Assembly (NCBI RefSeq): GCF_002261345.1 | Contig: NZ_NEVT01000003.1 | Span: forward strand, 1,240,001 to 1,304,000 | From: Bordetella genomosp. 2 | Lineage (GTDB): Bacteria > Pseudomonadota > Gammaproteobacteria > Burkholderiales > Burkholderiaceae_B | Length of the DNA: 64,000 nucleotides | Reading direction: 5' to 3' | Part shown: positions 39,017-48,891 of the stretch, piece by piece | Numbering within the stretch: position 1 is the first letter of the stretch | Layout of the letters: the number at the start of each line of letters is the position of its first letter | Position numbers and translations under genes: made by a program | Notes under the pieces: generated by a model | The model's database searches: none | Told to the model about the DNA's origin: nothing | The model's input: only the letters and a program-made list of their open reading frames with translations

Positions 39017-39619
39017 ATGCCCTTGCCACCGTCGAAAGCCTCTCGCCGCCCGCTGCACACGCGTTCCATACGCGTGCAGTCCTACGAGCGCGACGACGGG
39101 TTGTGGGACCTCGAAGCCGAGCTCATCGACTTCAAGGCCTACGATTTCCCCAGGCAGAATGGCGAGATCTTCAAGGCCGGCCGTCCCGTCCACCACATGC
39201 ACCTGCGCATCACCATCGATGCCGCGTTTTCCATTGTGGCGGCCGAGGCGGTGTATGACGCGGCGCCGTATGACCGGCAGTGCATGGCCATCGAACCCGC
39301 CTACGAGGGGCTGGTGGGCATGAACCTGCTCAAGGGGTTCCGCCGCCAGGTCAAGGAGCGCTTTGGCCACACGGCGGGCTGCACCCACATGACCGAACTG
39401 TCGCAGGTGCTGCCTACCGCGGCAGTGCAGACCATGGCCAACCGGCGGCGTCAGAGCAGCAATCCGGACAAGCGCCCGTTCCAGCTGGACGGCTGTCATG
39501 CCTTGCGCACCGACGGCCCCGTGGTGCTTGAGCACTATCCCAAGTGGTACACCGGGGATAGCGCTGAAGCGGCGGCGGACGCGATCTCCGACATCCCCTC
39601 TTTTTCTCATTCGTCCTGA
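39017..39619 (+). CDS. DUF2889 domain protein
   Basis: 200 aa. The core matches DUF2889: VQSYERDDGLWDLEAELIDF, GRPVHHMHLRITID, LLKGFRRQVKERFGHTAGCTH and the closing DGCHALRTDGPVVLEHYPKW. Conserved Asp, His and Cys suggest metal or substrate binding, but no function is established. Ten bases before sucC, so it is co-transcribed with the TCA genes, an arrangement I recall from other Burkholderiales. Confidence 0.85.
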   Translation: MPLPPSKASRRPLHTRSIRVQSYERDDGLWDLEAELIDFKAYDFPRQNGEIFKAGRPVHHMHLRITIDAAFSIVAAEAVYDAAPYDRQCMAIEPAYEGLVGMNLLKGFRRQVKERFGHTAGCTHMTELSQVLPTAAVQTMANRRRQSSNPDKRPFQLDGCHALRTDGPVVLEHYPKWYTGDSAEAAADAISDIPSFSHSS

Positions 39620-39629
39620 CAGGTAACAC

Positions 39630-40790
39630 ATGAAAATCCACGAGTATCAAGGCAAGGAACTGCTGAAGCAATTTGGCGTGCCCGTGCCGCGCGGGATCCC
39701 CGCTTTTTCCGTCGACGAGGCCGTGGCTGCCGCTGAAAAGCTCGGCGGGCCGGTATGGGTCGTCAAGGCGCAGATTCACGCCGGCGGGCGCGGCAAGGGC
39801 GGCGGCGTCAAGCTGGCCCGTTCGCTCGACGACGTTCGCAAGCTGGCTTCGGAAATCCTGGGCATGCAACTCGTGACGCACCAGACCGGCCCCGAGGGCC
39901 AGAAGGTGCGCCGCCTGTACATCGAGGAAGGCGCCGACATCAAGAAGGAATACTACGTGTCGCTGGTGACCGACCGCGCCACGCAGAAGGTCGCCATCAT
40001 CGCTTCCAGCGAGGGCGGCATGGACATCGAGGAAGTCGCCCACTCGACGCCCGAGAAGATCATCACCGAATACATCGATCCGCTGACCGGCCTGTCGACC
40101 GAGCAGGCCAAGCAAGTGGCCGAAGCCGTGGGCCTGAAGGACGGCTCCGCCGACCAGGCCGCCGACGTGTTCCAGAAGCTGTACAAGTGCTACATGGACA
40201 CCGACGCTTCGCTGGTGGAAATCAACCCGCTGAACTGCGACAGCAAGGGCAACATCATCGCGCTGGACGCCAAGTTCAACTTCGATTCCAACGCGCTGTT
40301 CCGTCATCCCGAGATCGTCGCCTACCGCGACCTCGACGAAGAAGACCCGGCTGAAATCGAGGCCAGCAAGTTCGACCTGGCCTACATCCAGCTCGACGGC
40401 AACATCGGCTGCTTGGTCAACGGCGCCGGCCTGGCCATGGCCACCATGGACACCATCAAGCTGTTCGGCGGCGAGCCCGCCAACTTCCTGGACGTCGGCG
40501 GCGGCGCCACGGCCGAGAAAGTCACCGAAGCCTTCAAGATCATGCTCAAGAACAAGGGCGTGAAGGCCATTCTGGTCAACATTTTTGGCGGCATCATGCG
40601 CTGCGACGTCATCGCCGAAGGCGTGATCGCCGCGTGCAAGGCGGTCAACCTGAACGTGCCGCTGGTGGTCCGCATGAAGGGCACCAACGAAGAACTGGGC
40701 AAGAAGATGCTGGCCGACTCGGGGCTGCCCATCATCAGCGCCGACACCATGGCCGAAGCGGCCACCCGCGTCGTAGCCGCCGTCAAATAA
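39630..40790 (+). CDS. sucC: Succinyl-CoA synthetase beta subunit
   Basis: 386 aa, normal length. ATP-grasp domain ([39 protein letters not shown]) and C-terminal CoA-ligase domain ([36 protein letters not shown]). With SucD it converts succinyl-CoA to succinate and makes ATP in the TCA cycle. sucD follows 17 bases later. Confidence 0.98.
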   Translation: MKIHEYQGKELLKQFGVPVPRGIPAFSVDEAVAAAEKLGGPVWVVKAQIHAGGRGKGGGVKLARSLDDVRKLASEILGMQLVTHQTGPEGQKVRRLYIEEGADIKKEYYVSLVTDRATQKVAIIASSEGGMDIEEVAHSTPEKIITEYIDPLTGLSTEQAKQVAEAVGLKDGSADQAADVFQKLYKCYMDTDASLVEINPLNCDSKGNIIALDAKFNFDSNALFRHPEIVAYRDLDEEDPAEIEASKFDLAYIQLDGNIGCLVNGAGLAMATMDTIKLFGGEPANFLDVGGGATAEKVTEAFKIMLKNKGVKAILVNIFGGIMRCDVIAEGVIAACKAVNLNVPLVVRMKGTNEELGKKMLADSGLPIISADTMAEAATRVVAAVK

Positions 40791-40807
40791 ACGCCAAGGA
40801 TTTACAA

Positions 40808-41689
40808 ATGTCGATTCTGATCAACAAGGACACCAAAGTCATCACCCAGGGCATCACGGGCAAGACGGGCCAGTTCCACACCCGCATGTGCCGTGAATAT
40901 GCCAATGGCAAAGCCGCCTTCGTGGCCGGCGTGCATCCCAAGAAAGCCGGCGAGGACTTCGAAGGCGTGCCCATCTTCGGCAGCGTGCAGGACGCCAAGG
41001 ACAAGACCGGCGCGACCGTGTCGGTGATCTACGTGCCGCCCGCGGGCGCCGCGGCCGCCATCTGGGAAGCCGTCGAGGCCGAGCTGGACCTGGTCATCTG
41101 CATCACCGAGGGCATCCCGGTGCGCGACATGCTGGAAGTGAAGAACCGCATGAAGGCCAAGAACAGCAAGACCCTGCTGCTGGGCCCGAACTGCCCCGGC
41201 CTGATCACCCCCGACGAAATCAAGATCGGCATCATGCCGGGCCACATCCACCGCAAGGGTCGCATCGGCATCGTCAGCCGCTCCGGCACGCTCACGTACG
41301 AAGCCGTGGCGCAAGTCACCGAGCTGGGCCTGGGCCAGTCGAGCGCCGTGGGTATCGGCGGCGACCCCATCAATGGCCTGAAGCACGTGGATGTGCTCAA
41401 GCTGTTCAACGACGATCCCGACACCGACGCGGTCATCATGATCGGCGAAATCGGCGGTCCGGATGAAGTCAACGCGGCGCAGTGGGCCAAGGACAACATG
41501 AAAAAGCCGGTGGTCGGCTTCATCGCCGGTGTCACGGCGCCTCCGGGCAAGCGCATGGGCCACGCCGGCGCCCTCATCTCGGGCGGCGCCGATACGGCCG
41601 ATGCCAAGCTCGAAGTGATGGAAGCGTGCGGTATCCGTACCACGCGCAATCCGTCCGAAATGGGCAAGCTGCTGAAGTCCGTGCTGTAA
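40808..41689 (+). CDS. sucD: Succinyl-CoA synthetase alpha subunit
   Basis: 293 aa. [20 protein letters not shown] is the CoA-binding start; the active-site phospho-His is in [40 protein letters not shown] is typical. AAGGA precedes the ATG at 40808. Ends at a terminator 22 bases on. Confidence 0.98.
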   Translation: MSILINKDTKVITQGITGKTGQFHTRMCREYANGKAAFVAGVHPKKAGEDFEGVPIFGSVQDAKDKTGATVSVIYVPPAGAAAAIWEAVEAELDLVICITEGIPVRDMLEVKNRMKAKNSKTLLLGPNCPGLITPDEIKIGIMPGHIHRKGRIGIVSRSGTLTYEAVAQVTELGLGQSSAVGIGGDPINGLKHVDVLKLFNDDPDTDAVIMIGEIGGPDEVNAAQWAKDNMKKPVVGFIAGVTAPPGKRMGHAGALISGGADTADAKLEVMEACGIRTTRNPSEMGKLLKSVL

Positions 41690-41710
41690 TCGGACTGCAT
41701 CCGCACCAGG

Positions 41711-41735
41711 AAAGGCCCGCCTCGGCGGGCCTTTT
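41711..41735 (+). terminator. Terminator of DUF2889-sucCD
   Basis: Stem AAAGGCCCGCC/GGCGGGCCTTT with a 2-base TC gap as drawn, followed by T; strong intrinsic terminator. Confidence 0.85.
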
Positions 41736-41812
41736 CGCGGCTGCGGCCTTGTCGGGACCGGCAAAATATAATAGCGAACCGGTTTCATACCTACGTGCAA
41801 GAAGATCCCGCC

Positions 41813-41835
41813 CGATGCTGCGTTCCAGCATCGGT
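41813..41835 (+). other. 9-bp hairpin in the terC leader
   Basis: CCGATGCTG/CAGCATCGG with loop CGTTC, in a leader of up to ~160 bases before the first TerC gene. A TATAAT at 41767-41772 may be the promoter -10. The leader then has a T-rich run (41885-41890). TerC genes in some bacteria have a yybP-ykoY manganese riboswitch, but its conserved core was not found. Confidence 0.45.
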
Positions 41836-41929
41836 CCGGGCCACCCGCCACGCTCGCGCGTTCCAACCAAAAAGGGCTGTACGTTTTTTTGTTTATTCAC
41901 ACCTAGGGGATCATCTAGGAAAGAGAGGA

Positions 41930-42637
41930 ATGGAACTTACATCTGCCGCATTCTGGATTGCGCTGCTCCAGATCATCTGGGTCAATATCCTGCTATCCGG
42001 CGACAACGCCGTGGTCATTGCGCTCGCCGCGCGCTCGCTGCCCCCCAAGCAGCAGAAAAATGCCATCGTGGTCGGCTCCGCCGCCGCGATCATCATGCGT
42101 ATCGTGCTGACCCTCGTGGCCGCCAAGCTGCTCCTGTTGCCGTGGCTCAAGCTGATCGGCGCGCTGCTGCTGGTCTACATTGGCGTTTCGCTGCTCATGC
42201 CCGAAGGCGAGGATGAAGGCGAAGGCAAGCAGCACGGCAGCCTGCTGGCCGCCATTCGCACCATCATGATCGCCGACCTGGTCATGAGCCTGGACAATGT
42301 CGTGGCGGTGGCCGCCGCGGCCATGGGCGACACGACTTTGCTGGTTGTTGGCCTGGCGATCAGCATTCCCCTGGTCATTTTCGGCAGTACGCTGCTGTTG
42401 AAGGTCATCGAGCGTTTCCCGATCATCGTGTGGGTCGGCGCGGCGCTGCTGGGCTTTATCGCGGGCGAACTGCTGGTCGGCGATCCCGCCTTGCAAGAGC
42501 CTGTGATGCGCATCGATACCGCGCTGGGCCTGACACAGCACCAATTGGCCCTTATCGCGGGGGCGCTCGGCGCGATCGTGGTGCTGGCGCTGGGGAAAAT
42601 TTTCCTGGCTCGTCAAAAAGTACTGACGCAAAGCTGA
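41930..42637 (+). CDS. TerC family membrane protein (copy 1)
   Basis: 235 aa with seven membrane helices. Paired TerC motifs: VNILLSGDNAVVIALAARSL in the first half and ADLVMSLDNVVAVAAAAMGD in the second; the Asp-Asn residues are thought to bind metal. Relatives (Alx, MntP-like, YceF/YkoY) export manganese or load metalloproteins. AGAGAGGA precedes the ATG at 41930. A second TerC gene follows 112 bases later. Confidence 0.9.
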   Translation: MELTSAAFWIALLQIIWVNILLSGDNAVVIALAARSLPPKQQKNAIVVGSAAAIIMRIVLTLVAAKLLLLPWLKLIGALLLVYIGVSLLMPEGEDEGEGKQHGSLLAAIRTIMIADLVMSLDNVVAVAAAAMGDTTLLVVGLAISIPLVIFGSTLLLKVIERFPIIVWVGAALLGFIAGELLVGDPALQEPVMRIDTALGLTQHQLALIAGALGAIVVLALGKIFLARQKVLTQS

Positions 42638-42749
42638 ACTACAATAACAGCCTGTACATCGAGCCGCCATCGCGTCTTGCGCGCGGGCGGCTCGCGCCGG
42701 TGCGCGGCCGGCGCCGTTTCTTCGTTCAAAAATTCCCTGGGGGTCTAAC

Positions 42750-43469
42750 GTGCTTGAGTTTTTCCAGACGCTGAGTTGGGCAGCGGTGTTCCAGATCATC
42801 CTGATCGACATCCTGCTGGGTGGCGACAACGCCGTGGTCATCGCGCTCGCCTGCCGCAACCTGGCTCCCAAGCAACGCATGCAGGGCATTCTGTGGGGCA
42901 CCGCCGGCGCCATCATCCTGCGCGTGGTGCTCATCGCCTTTGCGCTCACCCTGCTGGCCATCCCGTTCCTGAAGGTGGTCGGCGGCTTGTTGCTGCTGTG
43001 GATCGGTGTCAAGCTGCTCATCCCCGAGGACGACGCCCATGGCAACATCAAGGGGGGCACGTCCATCGCCGCGGCGGTCAAGACGATCATCGTGGCCGAT
43101 TTCGTCATGAGCCTGGACAACGTCATCGCCATCGCCGGGGCCGCCCAAAACGCCCATGAAGGCCACCAGATCGGGCTGGTCGTGTTCGGCCTGGTCGTCA
43201 GCGTGCCTATCATCATCTGGGGCAGCACCCTGGTGCTCAAGCTCATCGACCGCTACCCGCTGGTCGTCACCTTCGGCGCCGGCCTGCTGGGCTGGATCGC
43301 GGGCGGCATGGTAATCACCGATGTCTTCGTCGTGCGTCAATTCGGCGAACAACCCGCCACGGTTAAAATCGCCGCCGAAGTCATCGGCGCACTGATCGTC
43401 ATCATCATGGGGCGGTGGCTTGCCAGCCGTAAAACCGCCTCCAAGGAATCTGCTCATGAGTCTGCGTAA
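42750..43469 (+). CDS. TerC family membrane protein (copy 2)
   Basis: 239 aa with GTG start after CTGGGGGTCTAAC. Motifs IDILLGGDNAVVIALACRNL and ADFVMSLDNVIAIAGAAQNA match copy 1 in position, so the pair is a tandem duplication that has diverged in sequence. The last 14 bases overlap a tiny membrane-protein gene. A GC-rich hairpin (42661-42668 with 42686-42693) lies in the gap between the two copies. Confidence 0.9.
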   Translation: MLEFFQTLSWAAVFQIILIDILLGGDNAVVIALACRNLAPKQRMQGILWGTAGAIILRVVLIAFALTLLAIPFLKVVGGLLLLWIGVKLLIPEDDAHGNIKGGTSIAAAVKTIIVADFVMSLDNVIAIAGAAQNAHEGHQIGLVVFGLVVSVPIIIWGSTLVLKLIDRYPLVVTFGAGLLGWIAGGMVITDVFVVRQFGEQPATVKIAAEVIGALIVIIMGRWLASRKTASKESAHESA

Positions 43470-43569
43470 AAGCGACAACCCCGAATCCGGCCTCAGCCTG
43501 CTGCAGGGCCTGCTGGTGCTGGCCATTCTGGGCGTGATCGCCGCGGTGGTTTTCTCCAGCCTCGCGTGA
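43456..43569 (+). CDS. 37 aa single-pass membrane protein
   Basis: Begins within the end of TerC copy 2 (AAGGAATC 8 bases before the ATG) and ends in a GTGA overlap with hemC. A polar head [12 protein letters not shown] is followed by one membrane helix ([19 protein letters not shown]). Overlaps at both ends and a good ribosome site support translation. Function unknown; it may couple terC and hemC translation. Confidence 0.7.
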   Translation: MSLRKSDNPESGLSLLQGLLVLAILGVIAAVVFSSLA

Positions 43570-44522
43570 CGCCGTTCGTGTCCGATCCGCAACGCCTCGT
43601 CATCGCCACCCGCGCCAGCCGGCTTGCCCTCTGGCAGGCCGAGCATGTGCGCGACCGCCTGCGCGCGCTGTATCCGGGCTGCGCGGTCGAACTGCTGACG
43701 CTCACCACCCGCGGCGACCAGATCCTCGATCGCACCCTCTCCAAGGTGGGCGGCAAGGGGCTGTTCGTCAAAGAGCTCGAGACCGCATTGCTCGACGGCC
43801 GCGCCGACCTGGCCGTGCATTCCCTGAAGGACGTGCCGGTCGACTTGCAGTCGCCGTTCGACTTGTGCGCGGTGCTCGAGCGCGCGGACCCGCGCGACGC
43901 CTTCGTCTCGAACGACTACGCGACGCTGGCCGACCTGCCCGCTGGCGCGGTGGTGGGTACGTCCAGCCTGCGGCGCGAGTCGCAGATCCGCCAGCGCTAC
44001 CCGCATCTGGCCGTCAAGCCCCTGCGGGGCAACCTGGATACCCGGTTGGGCAAGCTGGACCGCGGCGACTACGCGGCCATCGTCCTGGCCGCGGCGGGTT
44101 TGCAGCGCCTGGGCCTGCAGGCCCGCATCCGCTGCCTGCTCGACCCCGACCAGAGCCTGCCGGCGGCCGGGCAAGGCGCGCTGGGCATCGAAATCCGCGA
44201 CGATCGCGACGATCTGCGCGCGTGGCTGGCGCCACTGGCCAGCGCCGACACCACGGCCTGCGTCGTGGCTGAGCGCGCGGTATCGCGCGCCCTGGGCGGC
44301 TCCTGCCAGGTGCCGTTGGCGGCCTATGCGCAAATCGCCGGCGACGCGCTGTCCCTGCGCGCCCTGGTGGCATCGCCCGACGGCGCCCGCATCGTCCGCT
44401 GCCAGCGCGACGGGCCGGCGGCCGAGGCGCAGGCCATCGGCGCAGCCGCCGCGCAAGAACTCCTGGCCGGCGGGGCGGCAGCCATCCTGGCCGAACTGCT
44501 GCAAGAACCGCCGGCGTCCTGA
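43566..44522 (+). CDS. hemC: Porphobilinogen deaminase (hydroxymethylbilane synthase)
   Basis: 318 aa. Polymerises four porphobilinogens into hydroxymethylbilane. [20 protein letters not shown], catalytic Asp in [10 protein letters not shown] (D89), [28 protein letters not shown], and C247 in GGSCQVPL that carries the dipyrromethane cofactor. The GTG start at 43566 is shared with the TGA of the tiny gene upstream. First of hemC-hemD-hemX-hemY. Confidence 0.97.
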   Translation: MTPFVSDPQRLVIATRASRLALWQAEHVRDRLRALYPGCAVELLTLTTRGDQILDRTLSKVGGKGLFVKELETALLDGRADLAVHSLKDVPVDLQSPFDLCAVLERADPRDAFVSNDYATLADLPAGAVVGTSSLRRESQIRQRYPHLAVKPLRGNLDTRLGKLDRGDYAAIVLAAAGLQRLGLQARIRCLLDPDQSLPAAGQGALGIEIRDDRDDLRAWLAPLASADTTACVVAERAVSRALGGSCQVPLAAYAQIAGDALSLRALVASPDGARIVRCQRDGPAAEAQAIGAAAAQELLAGGAAAILAELLQEPPAS

Positions 44523-44572
44523 CGGGGCGAAGGCTTGCCGGTCGCCTGCTGGGTTCCGCCCGAGAGGTCGCT

Positions 44573-45361
44573 ATGCCGCCCATTGCCATCCTGACCCGAC
44601 CCGACGGGCGCAACGCGCCGCTCGAGCGCGGGCTGCAGCACGCCGGTTGGCAGACTCTGGCGCTGCCGGCACTCGAGATCCAGCCATTATCTGTCGACGC
44701 CGCGGGGCCGCCGCTGCCGCAGGACTATGACCTGGTGGTATTCGTCAGCGGCAATGCCGCGCGTCTGTACCTGGCCCAGTTGCAAGCCGCCGGGATGCCG
44801 CATTGGCCGGCCGGCACGCCCGCGGCAACCGTGGGGCCGGCCAGCGCCCGGGCGTTTCGCGCCTGCCCTGGAGTCGGGCCGGATACAACCGTGTTGTACC
44901 CCCCACCCGAGGCCCCCGCGCACGATTCCGAAGCGCTCTGGCAGGTGCTGCGGACCCGCGGCGCATTGCCGCGACGGGTGCTGCTCGTACGCGGCACCAG
45001 CGGACGCGATTGGCTGGGCGACCAGCTCGGCGCCGCGGGCGTGCACGTGGCGCGCCACGCGGTGTATCGTCGGCTGCCTGCGCAGTGGCCGGCAGCCGCC
45101 GTGCGCCAATTGCATGAATGGGCGGAGCAGGGCAAGTCGGCAACCTGGTTGCTGACTAGCGGCGAGGGCATCGATGCGGTTCGCGCGCAGGTCCAGGCGG
45201 CAGGGATCGAGGCCTGGTGGCAGGTGTCGCGCTTCGTGATCACGCATCCTTCGCTGGCGCCGCGCCTGGGGCTGGCGGGCAGTGGCCAGGGGCCCGTCCC
45301 GATGGTAAAAATCTGCTTGCCTGCCGACGAAGCGATCCTCGCGGCTTTTGTTGCGGCTTGA
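44573..45361 (+). CDS. hemD: Uroporphyrinogen-III synthase
   Basis: 262 aa. Closes hydroxymethylbilane with inversion of ring D. Low sequence conservation as usual for the family, but LTRPDGRNAPLERGLQHAGW, VVFVSGNAARLYLAQL, VLLVRGTSGRDWLGDQL and TWLLTSGEGIDAVRAQV fit. GAGAGG precedes the ATG. Position directly after hemC makes the call firm. Confidence 0.93.
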   Translation: MPPIAILTRPDGRNAPLERGLQHAGWQTLALPALEIQPLSVDAAGPPLPQDYDLVVFVSGNAARLYLAQLQAAGMPHWPAGTPAATVGPASARAFRACPGVGPDTTVLYPPPEAPAHDSEALWQVLRTRGALPRRVLLVRGTSGRDWLGDQLGAAGVHVARHAVYRRLPAQWPAAAVRQLHEWAEQGKSATWLLTSGEGIDAVRAQVQAAGIEAWWQVSRFVITHPSLAPRLGLAGSGQGPVPMVKICLPADEAILAAFVAA

Positions 45362-45398
45362 ATCGAAGTTTTGGCATTTCACCGAATACAATCGCGTC

Positions 45399-46583
45399 AT
45401 GACAGACCAGACCTCCGCCACTGATCCGGCCGCCCGCGCGGCCGCCCCGGGCTCAGGCTCGCCTGCCACGCCCAAGGCCCGCAAGCCTTCCAGCGCGGTG
45501 GGCACCTTGTCCGCGGCGCTCATCATCGTCGTGCTGCTGGCCGTCGGCCTGAGCTGGGCGCTGTGGATGCAGCGCAAGCAGTTCCTGAATGCCGGGCGCG
45601 AGGTCGCCGCCCGCCTGGACGCACTGGAGCAGTCCGCCGCGCTGAGCGGCAAGGCGGCGCGCGAGGCCCTGGCCCTGGCCCAGGCGCAAGCCGGCCGGGT
45701 GGCGCAACTGGAGAACCAGGCCGAGGAAGCCAAGAGCCGCTACGACGATCTGCAGCAAGCCTGGCAGACGGTCAGCGGCGGCGCGAGCGACGAGCTGCTG
45801 GCCAACGATATCGAGCGCCTGCTGGTCATGGCCCACCAGCAGTTGCGCCTGGCGGGCAACGTCAACAATGCCATCGTGGCGCTGGAGACGGCCCAGTCAC
45901 GCCTGGCGCGCGCCGACCGCCCGCGTTTCGCCAGCTTGCAGCAAAGCATCAACGGCGACCTCGAGCGTCTGCGCGCCGTCGCCACCATCGATATTCCGGC
46001 CCAGTCGGCCCGCATCGACCGCCTGGCCGGACTGATCTCCAAGGCCCCGATGCTGGTGCCCGATGCCGCGGCGCCGGGCACGCCGCCCGTAGACGGCGCC
46101 ACGCCGCCGCGGCCGGCGCCCGAACCCGCCGCCGACCCGCGCGCCGAGTTGCCGGCCGATGCGGCCTGGTGGCAGCGCTGGCGCGCTGAAATCGCTTCAT
46201 GGCCGGCCCGCGCCGGCAGCACGCTGGCGCACGAACTGGGAGACCTCATCAGCGTTCAGCGCGTCGACCAGCCCGCCGCCCTGATGCTGTCGGCCGAGCA
46301 GGCCGGGCAGGCGCGCGCCGCCTTGCGCCAGCGCCTCATGACGGCGCAGCTTGCCATGTTGATGCGCCAGCCGGAAATCTGGAAGAGCGAGCTCGACAAC
46401 GTCGTGCAGGCGCTGCGCTCGTACTTCGACGGCCGTGCCGCCGACACCCAGGCGGCGCTGCGGCTGGCGCAGGAATTGGCCCAAACCGATATCGCGGTGC
46501 CCCTGCCTGGCGTCAGCGACAGCCTGGCCAATGTCGCGGCCCTGCGCGCCGCCGGCGCCAACGCGCCCGCTACACAGGACTGA
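45399..46583 (+). CDS. hemX: HemX-like membrane protein
   Basis: 394 aa. Short Ala/Pro-rich cytoplasmic head, one membrane helix (LSAALIIVVLLAVGLSWALW, about 36-55), then a periplasmic coiled coil (REALALAQAQAGRVAQLENQ) and the HemX domain (LLVMAHQQLRLAGNVNNAIV). Often annotated as uroporphyrin-III C-methyltransferase, but it lacks methyltransferase motifs. It is thought to organise haem synthesis at the membrane. An ATG 51 bases upstream overlaps hemD and gives a poor start. Confidence 0.9.
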   Translation: MTDQTSATDPAARAAAPGSGSPATPKARKPSSAVGTLSAALIIVVLLAVGLSWALWMQRKQFLNAGREVAARLDALEQSAALSGKAAREALALAQAQAGRVAQLENQAEEAKSRYDDLQQAWQTVSGGASDELLANDIERLLVMAHQQLRLAGNVNNAIVALETAQSRLARADRPRFASLQQSINGDLERLRAVATIDIPAQSARIDRLAGLISKAPMLVPDAAAPGTPPVDGATPPRPAPEPAADPRAELPADAAWWQRWRAEIASWPARAGSTLAHELGDLISVQRVDQPAALMLSAEQAGQARAALRQRLMTAQLAMLMRQPEIWKSELDNVVQALRSYFDGRAADTQAALRLAQELAQTDIAVPLPGVSDSLANVAALRAAGANAPATQD

Positions 46584-46586
46584 CGC

Positions 46587-48200
46587 ATGCGTACCTGGTT
46601 CTGGACTCTGCTGTTGGCCGTCGTTGCCGTGGCGCTGGCGGTCGTCCTGCGCTCCCACGCGGGCAATGTCATGGTGCTGGTGTGGCCCTGGCGCATCGAG
46701 TTGTCGCTCACACTGGCGGTATTGCTGATCCTGGCTGCCTTCGTGGCCCTGTACGTGGGCCTGCGAGTACTGGCGTGGCTGTTGGCCATTCCCGACCGCA
46801 TGCGCGTCTGGCGCGGCAACCGCGCCCAGGCGCGCGACCACGAATTGCTCGAACGCGGCTGGACCGAGCTGCTGGAAGGGCGTTTCGCCCAGGCGGAAAA
46901 GGACCTGACCCGCTTGCTCGAGCAGACGCGCGTCTCCAGTCGCCGTGTGCTGGCGGCATTGTCCGCCGCGCGTGCCGCGCATGGGCTCGGCGAATTCGAG
47001 CGCCGCGACCGCCTGCTCGATGCCGCGCGCGAGCACGCCGACGGCAACGTCGGGCTGCAGGAGGCCATCGCCACGGTGTCCGCGGACCAGCTCCTGGACC
47101 AGGGGCGGGCCCAGGATGCGCTGGCCGTATTGACACCGTTGCAGGACGGCGGCGCGCGTCATTTGCATACCATGCGCCTGCTGCTGCGCGCCGAGGCCGC
47201 GCTGGGCCACCACGACCGGGTATTCACGCTGGCCCGTGGGCTGTCGCGCCGCAATGCACTGTCCAAGTCGGAGGCCGAGCACCTCATCGATACCGCCGGC
47301 GCCGCGCGCCTGCGGGCCGCCGCCGCGGCGGGGTCCGATGCCTGGCGCGCCGTCTGGAAGGATCTCAAGAGCGAAGAGCGCGTGCTGCCCAACATCGCCC
47401 TGGCGGGCGCCACGGCGTTCGAGGCTGCCGGCGAGCCGGCCGAGGCCGCCCGCGTGCTGGAAGCCGCGATACCCGTGCATTTCACCCCCTCGCTGGTGGC
47501 TGCGTACGCCCGCTGTGACGCCGACCAGGTCCCGCGCCGTTTGGCCAAGGCCGAGGCCTGGCTGCAAAAGCGGCCTGCCGATGCCGAGCTGCTTGCGGCC
47601 CTGGGTATGCTGTGCCTGAACGGCCAGCTTTGGGGCCAGGCCGAACGCTATCTGCAACGCAGCCTCGGTTTCCGCAACGACTCGCACACCCATGCCTTGC
47701 TGGGCAGCCTGTACGACCGGCTCGATCGTCCAGGCGATGCCGTGCGCCATTGGCGCCTGGCCACTGCCGCCAGCATGGCCCTGCCTACCCTGGCCGCCGA
47801 TCAGGCGCTGCCGGCAGCCGAGACCTCCGCCGATCCGCTGCACCTGGATGCCGAGGGCGAATATTCCGCATATCCGCCCGAGGCCAGCCTGCCGGCCGAC
47901 ACCGCCGCGCCGACGGCGGAAGAGGCCGTGCCCGCCGATTACGTGCTCGATCCCGACGCGCGCACCCTCGGGCGCGAGACGCCCGCCGCCACGCCGGCCG
48001 AGCCGCCCGCGGCGGTGCCGGCGCGTTCCGCGGTGGACATCGAAGATTACTTCGACAGCGCGCCCATTCCCGTGGCGGCTTTCGACGTGCCGGTGCCCAC
48101 CTATGGTGGTTCGCCGCCCGCCGTGTCGTCGGGCAGCGCCGCCGCGCCTGACGATGCCGGCGACGACAAGCCCAAATCCTTTCCAGACAAACAAGGTTGA
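46587..48200 (+). CDS. hemY: HemY (haem-synthesis-linked TPR protein)
   Basis: 537 aa. Two N-terminal membrane helices (TWFWTLLLAVVAVALAVVLR, IELSLTLAVLLILAAFVALY), then the HemY_N domain and TPR-like helices (LLEGRFAQAEKDLTRLLEQT). An extended Pro/Ala-rich tail after about residue 430 is unusual in length. It starts 3 bases after hemX. Distinct from the Gram-positive protoporphyrinogen oxidase of the same name. Confidence 0.92.
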   Translation: MRTWFWTLLLAVVAVALAVVLRSHAGNVMVLVWPWRIELSLTLAVLLILAAFVALYVGLRVLAWLLAIPDRMRVWRGNRAQARDHELLERGWTELLEGRFAQAEKDLTRLLEQTRVSSRRVLAALSAARAAHGLGEFERRDRLLDAAREHADGNVGLQEAIATVSADQLLDQGRAQDALAVLTPLQDGGARHLHTMRLLLRAEAALGHHDRVFTLARGLSRRNALSKSEAEHLIDTAGAARLRAAAAAGSDAWRAVWKDLKSEERVLPNIALAGATAFEAAGEPAEAARVLEAAIPVHFTPSLVAAYARCDADQVPRRLAKAEAWLQKRPADAELLAALGMLCLNGQLWGQAERYLQRSLGFRNDSHTHALLGSLYDRLDRPGDAVRHWRLATAASMALPTLAADQALPAAETSADPLHLDAEGEYSAYPPEASLPADTAAPTAEEAVPADYVLDPDARTLGRETPAATPAEPPAAVPARSAVDIEDYFDSAPIPVAAFDVPVPTYGGSPPAVSSGSAAAPDDAGDDKPKSFPDKQG

Positions 48201-48203
48201 ATC

Positions 48204-48737
48204 ATGAGTCTCGATCGCGTTTCTCCCGGCAAGAAGCTGCCGGAAGACTTCAATGTCGTCATTGAAATCCCCATGAACGCCGACCCCGTCAAATACGAGG
48301 TCGACAAGGAAACCGGCGCCGTCTTCGTGGACCGCTTCATGCTGACCGCGATGCACTACCCCTGCAACTACGGCTACATCCCGCAGACCCTGTCCGAAGA
48401 TGGCGATCCGGCCGACGTGCTGGTGGTGACGCCGTTCCCGATCCAGGTGGGGGCGGTCGTGCGCTGCCGCGCCCTGGGCGTGCTCGAGATGGACGACGAG
48501 GCGGGCGGCGATGCCAAGCTGCTGGCCGTGCCCATCGACAAGCTGTACCCCCCGTACCGCAACATCAAGTCGTACGAGGACCTGCCCGCCGAGGATATCG
48601 GCCGCATCCAGCACTTCTTCGAGCACTACAAGGATCTCGAAAAAGGCAAGTGGGTCAAGGTCAAGGGCTGGAAGGGCGTCGAGGCCGCGCAGGAAGAAAT
48701 CGTGCGCAGCGCCGAACGCTACGGCAAGAGCGCCTGA
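48204..48737 (+). CDS. ppa: Inorganic pyrophosphatase
   Basis: 177 aa family I enzyme. Metal-binding motif [11 protein letters not shown] (residues about 66-76), [40 protein letters not shown], and the later [19 protein letters not shown]. Drives biosynthesis by removing pyrophosphate. Follows hemY by 3 bases. Confidence 0.98.
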   Translation: MSLDRVSPGKKLPEDFNVVIEIPMNADPVKYEVDKETGAVFVDRFMLTAMHYPCNYGYIPQTLSEDGDPADVLVVTPFPIQVGAVVRCRALGVLEMDDEAGGDAKLLAVPIDKLYPPYRNIKSYEDLPAEDIGRIQHFFEHYKDLEKGKWVKVKGWKGVEAAQEEIVRSAERYGKSA

Positions 48738-48760
48738 GGCTTTTCCGTCGCGCCAGACAA

Positions 48761-48793
48761 CCAGGCCGCAATGCGTGCAGCATTGCGGCCTGG
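48761..48793 (+). terminator. Strong hairpin after ppa
   Basis: Perfect 14-bp stem CCAGGCCGCAATGC/GCATTGCGGCCTGG with loop GTGCA. No T-run directly after, so the terminator role is likely but not certain. Confidence 0.6.
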
Positions 48794-48891
48794 TTCGCTT
48801 GGGGCGTCGGCGGCGCAAAAAAGGGATAAACTCGCGCATTGAATTCCATCCCTGCCGGCACGCCGGCATGTATTGAACAAGGTCACAGAAC

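Noticed and set aside
41736-41929. yybP-ykoY manganese riboswitch before terC
   Set aside because: The conserved core of the class was not found; only a simple hairpin is present.
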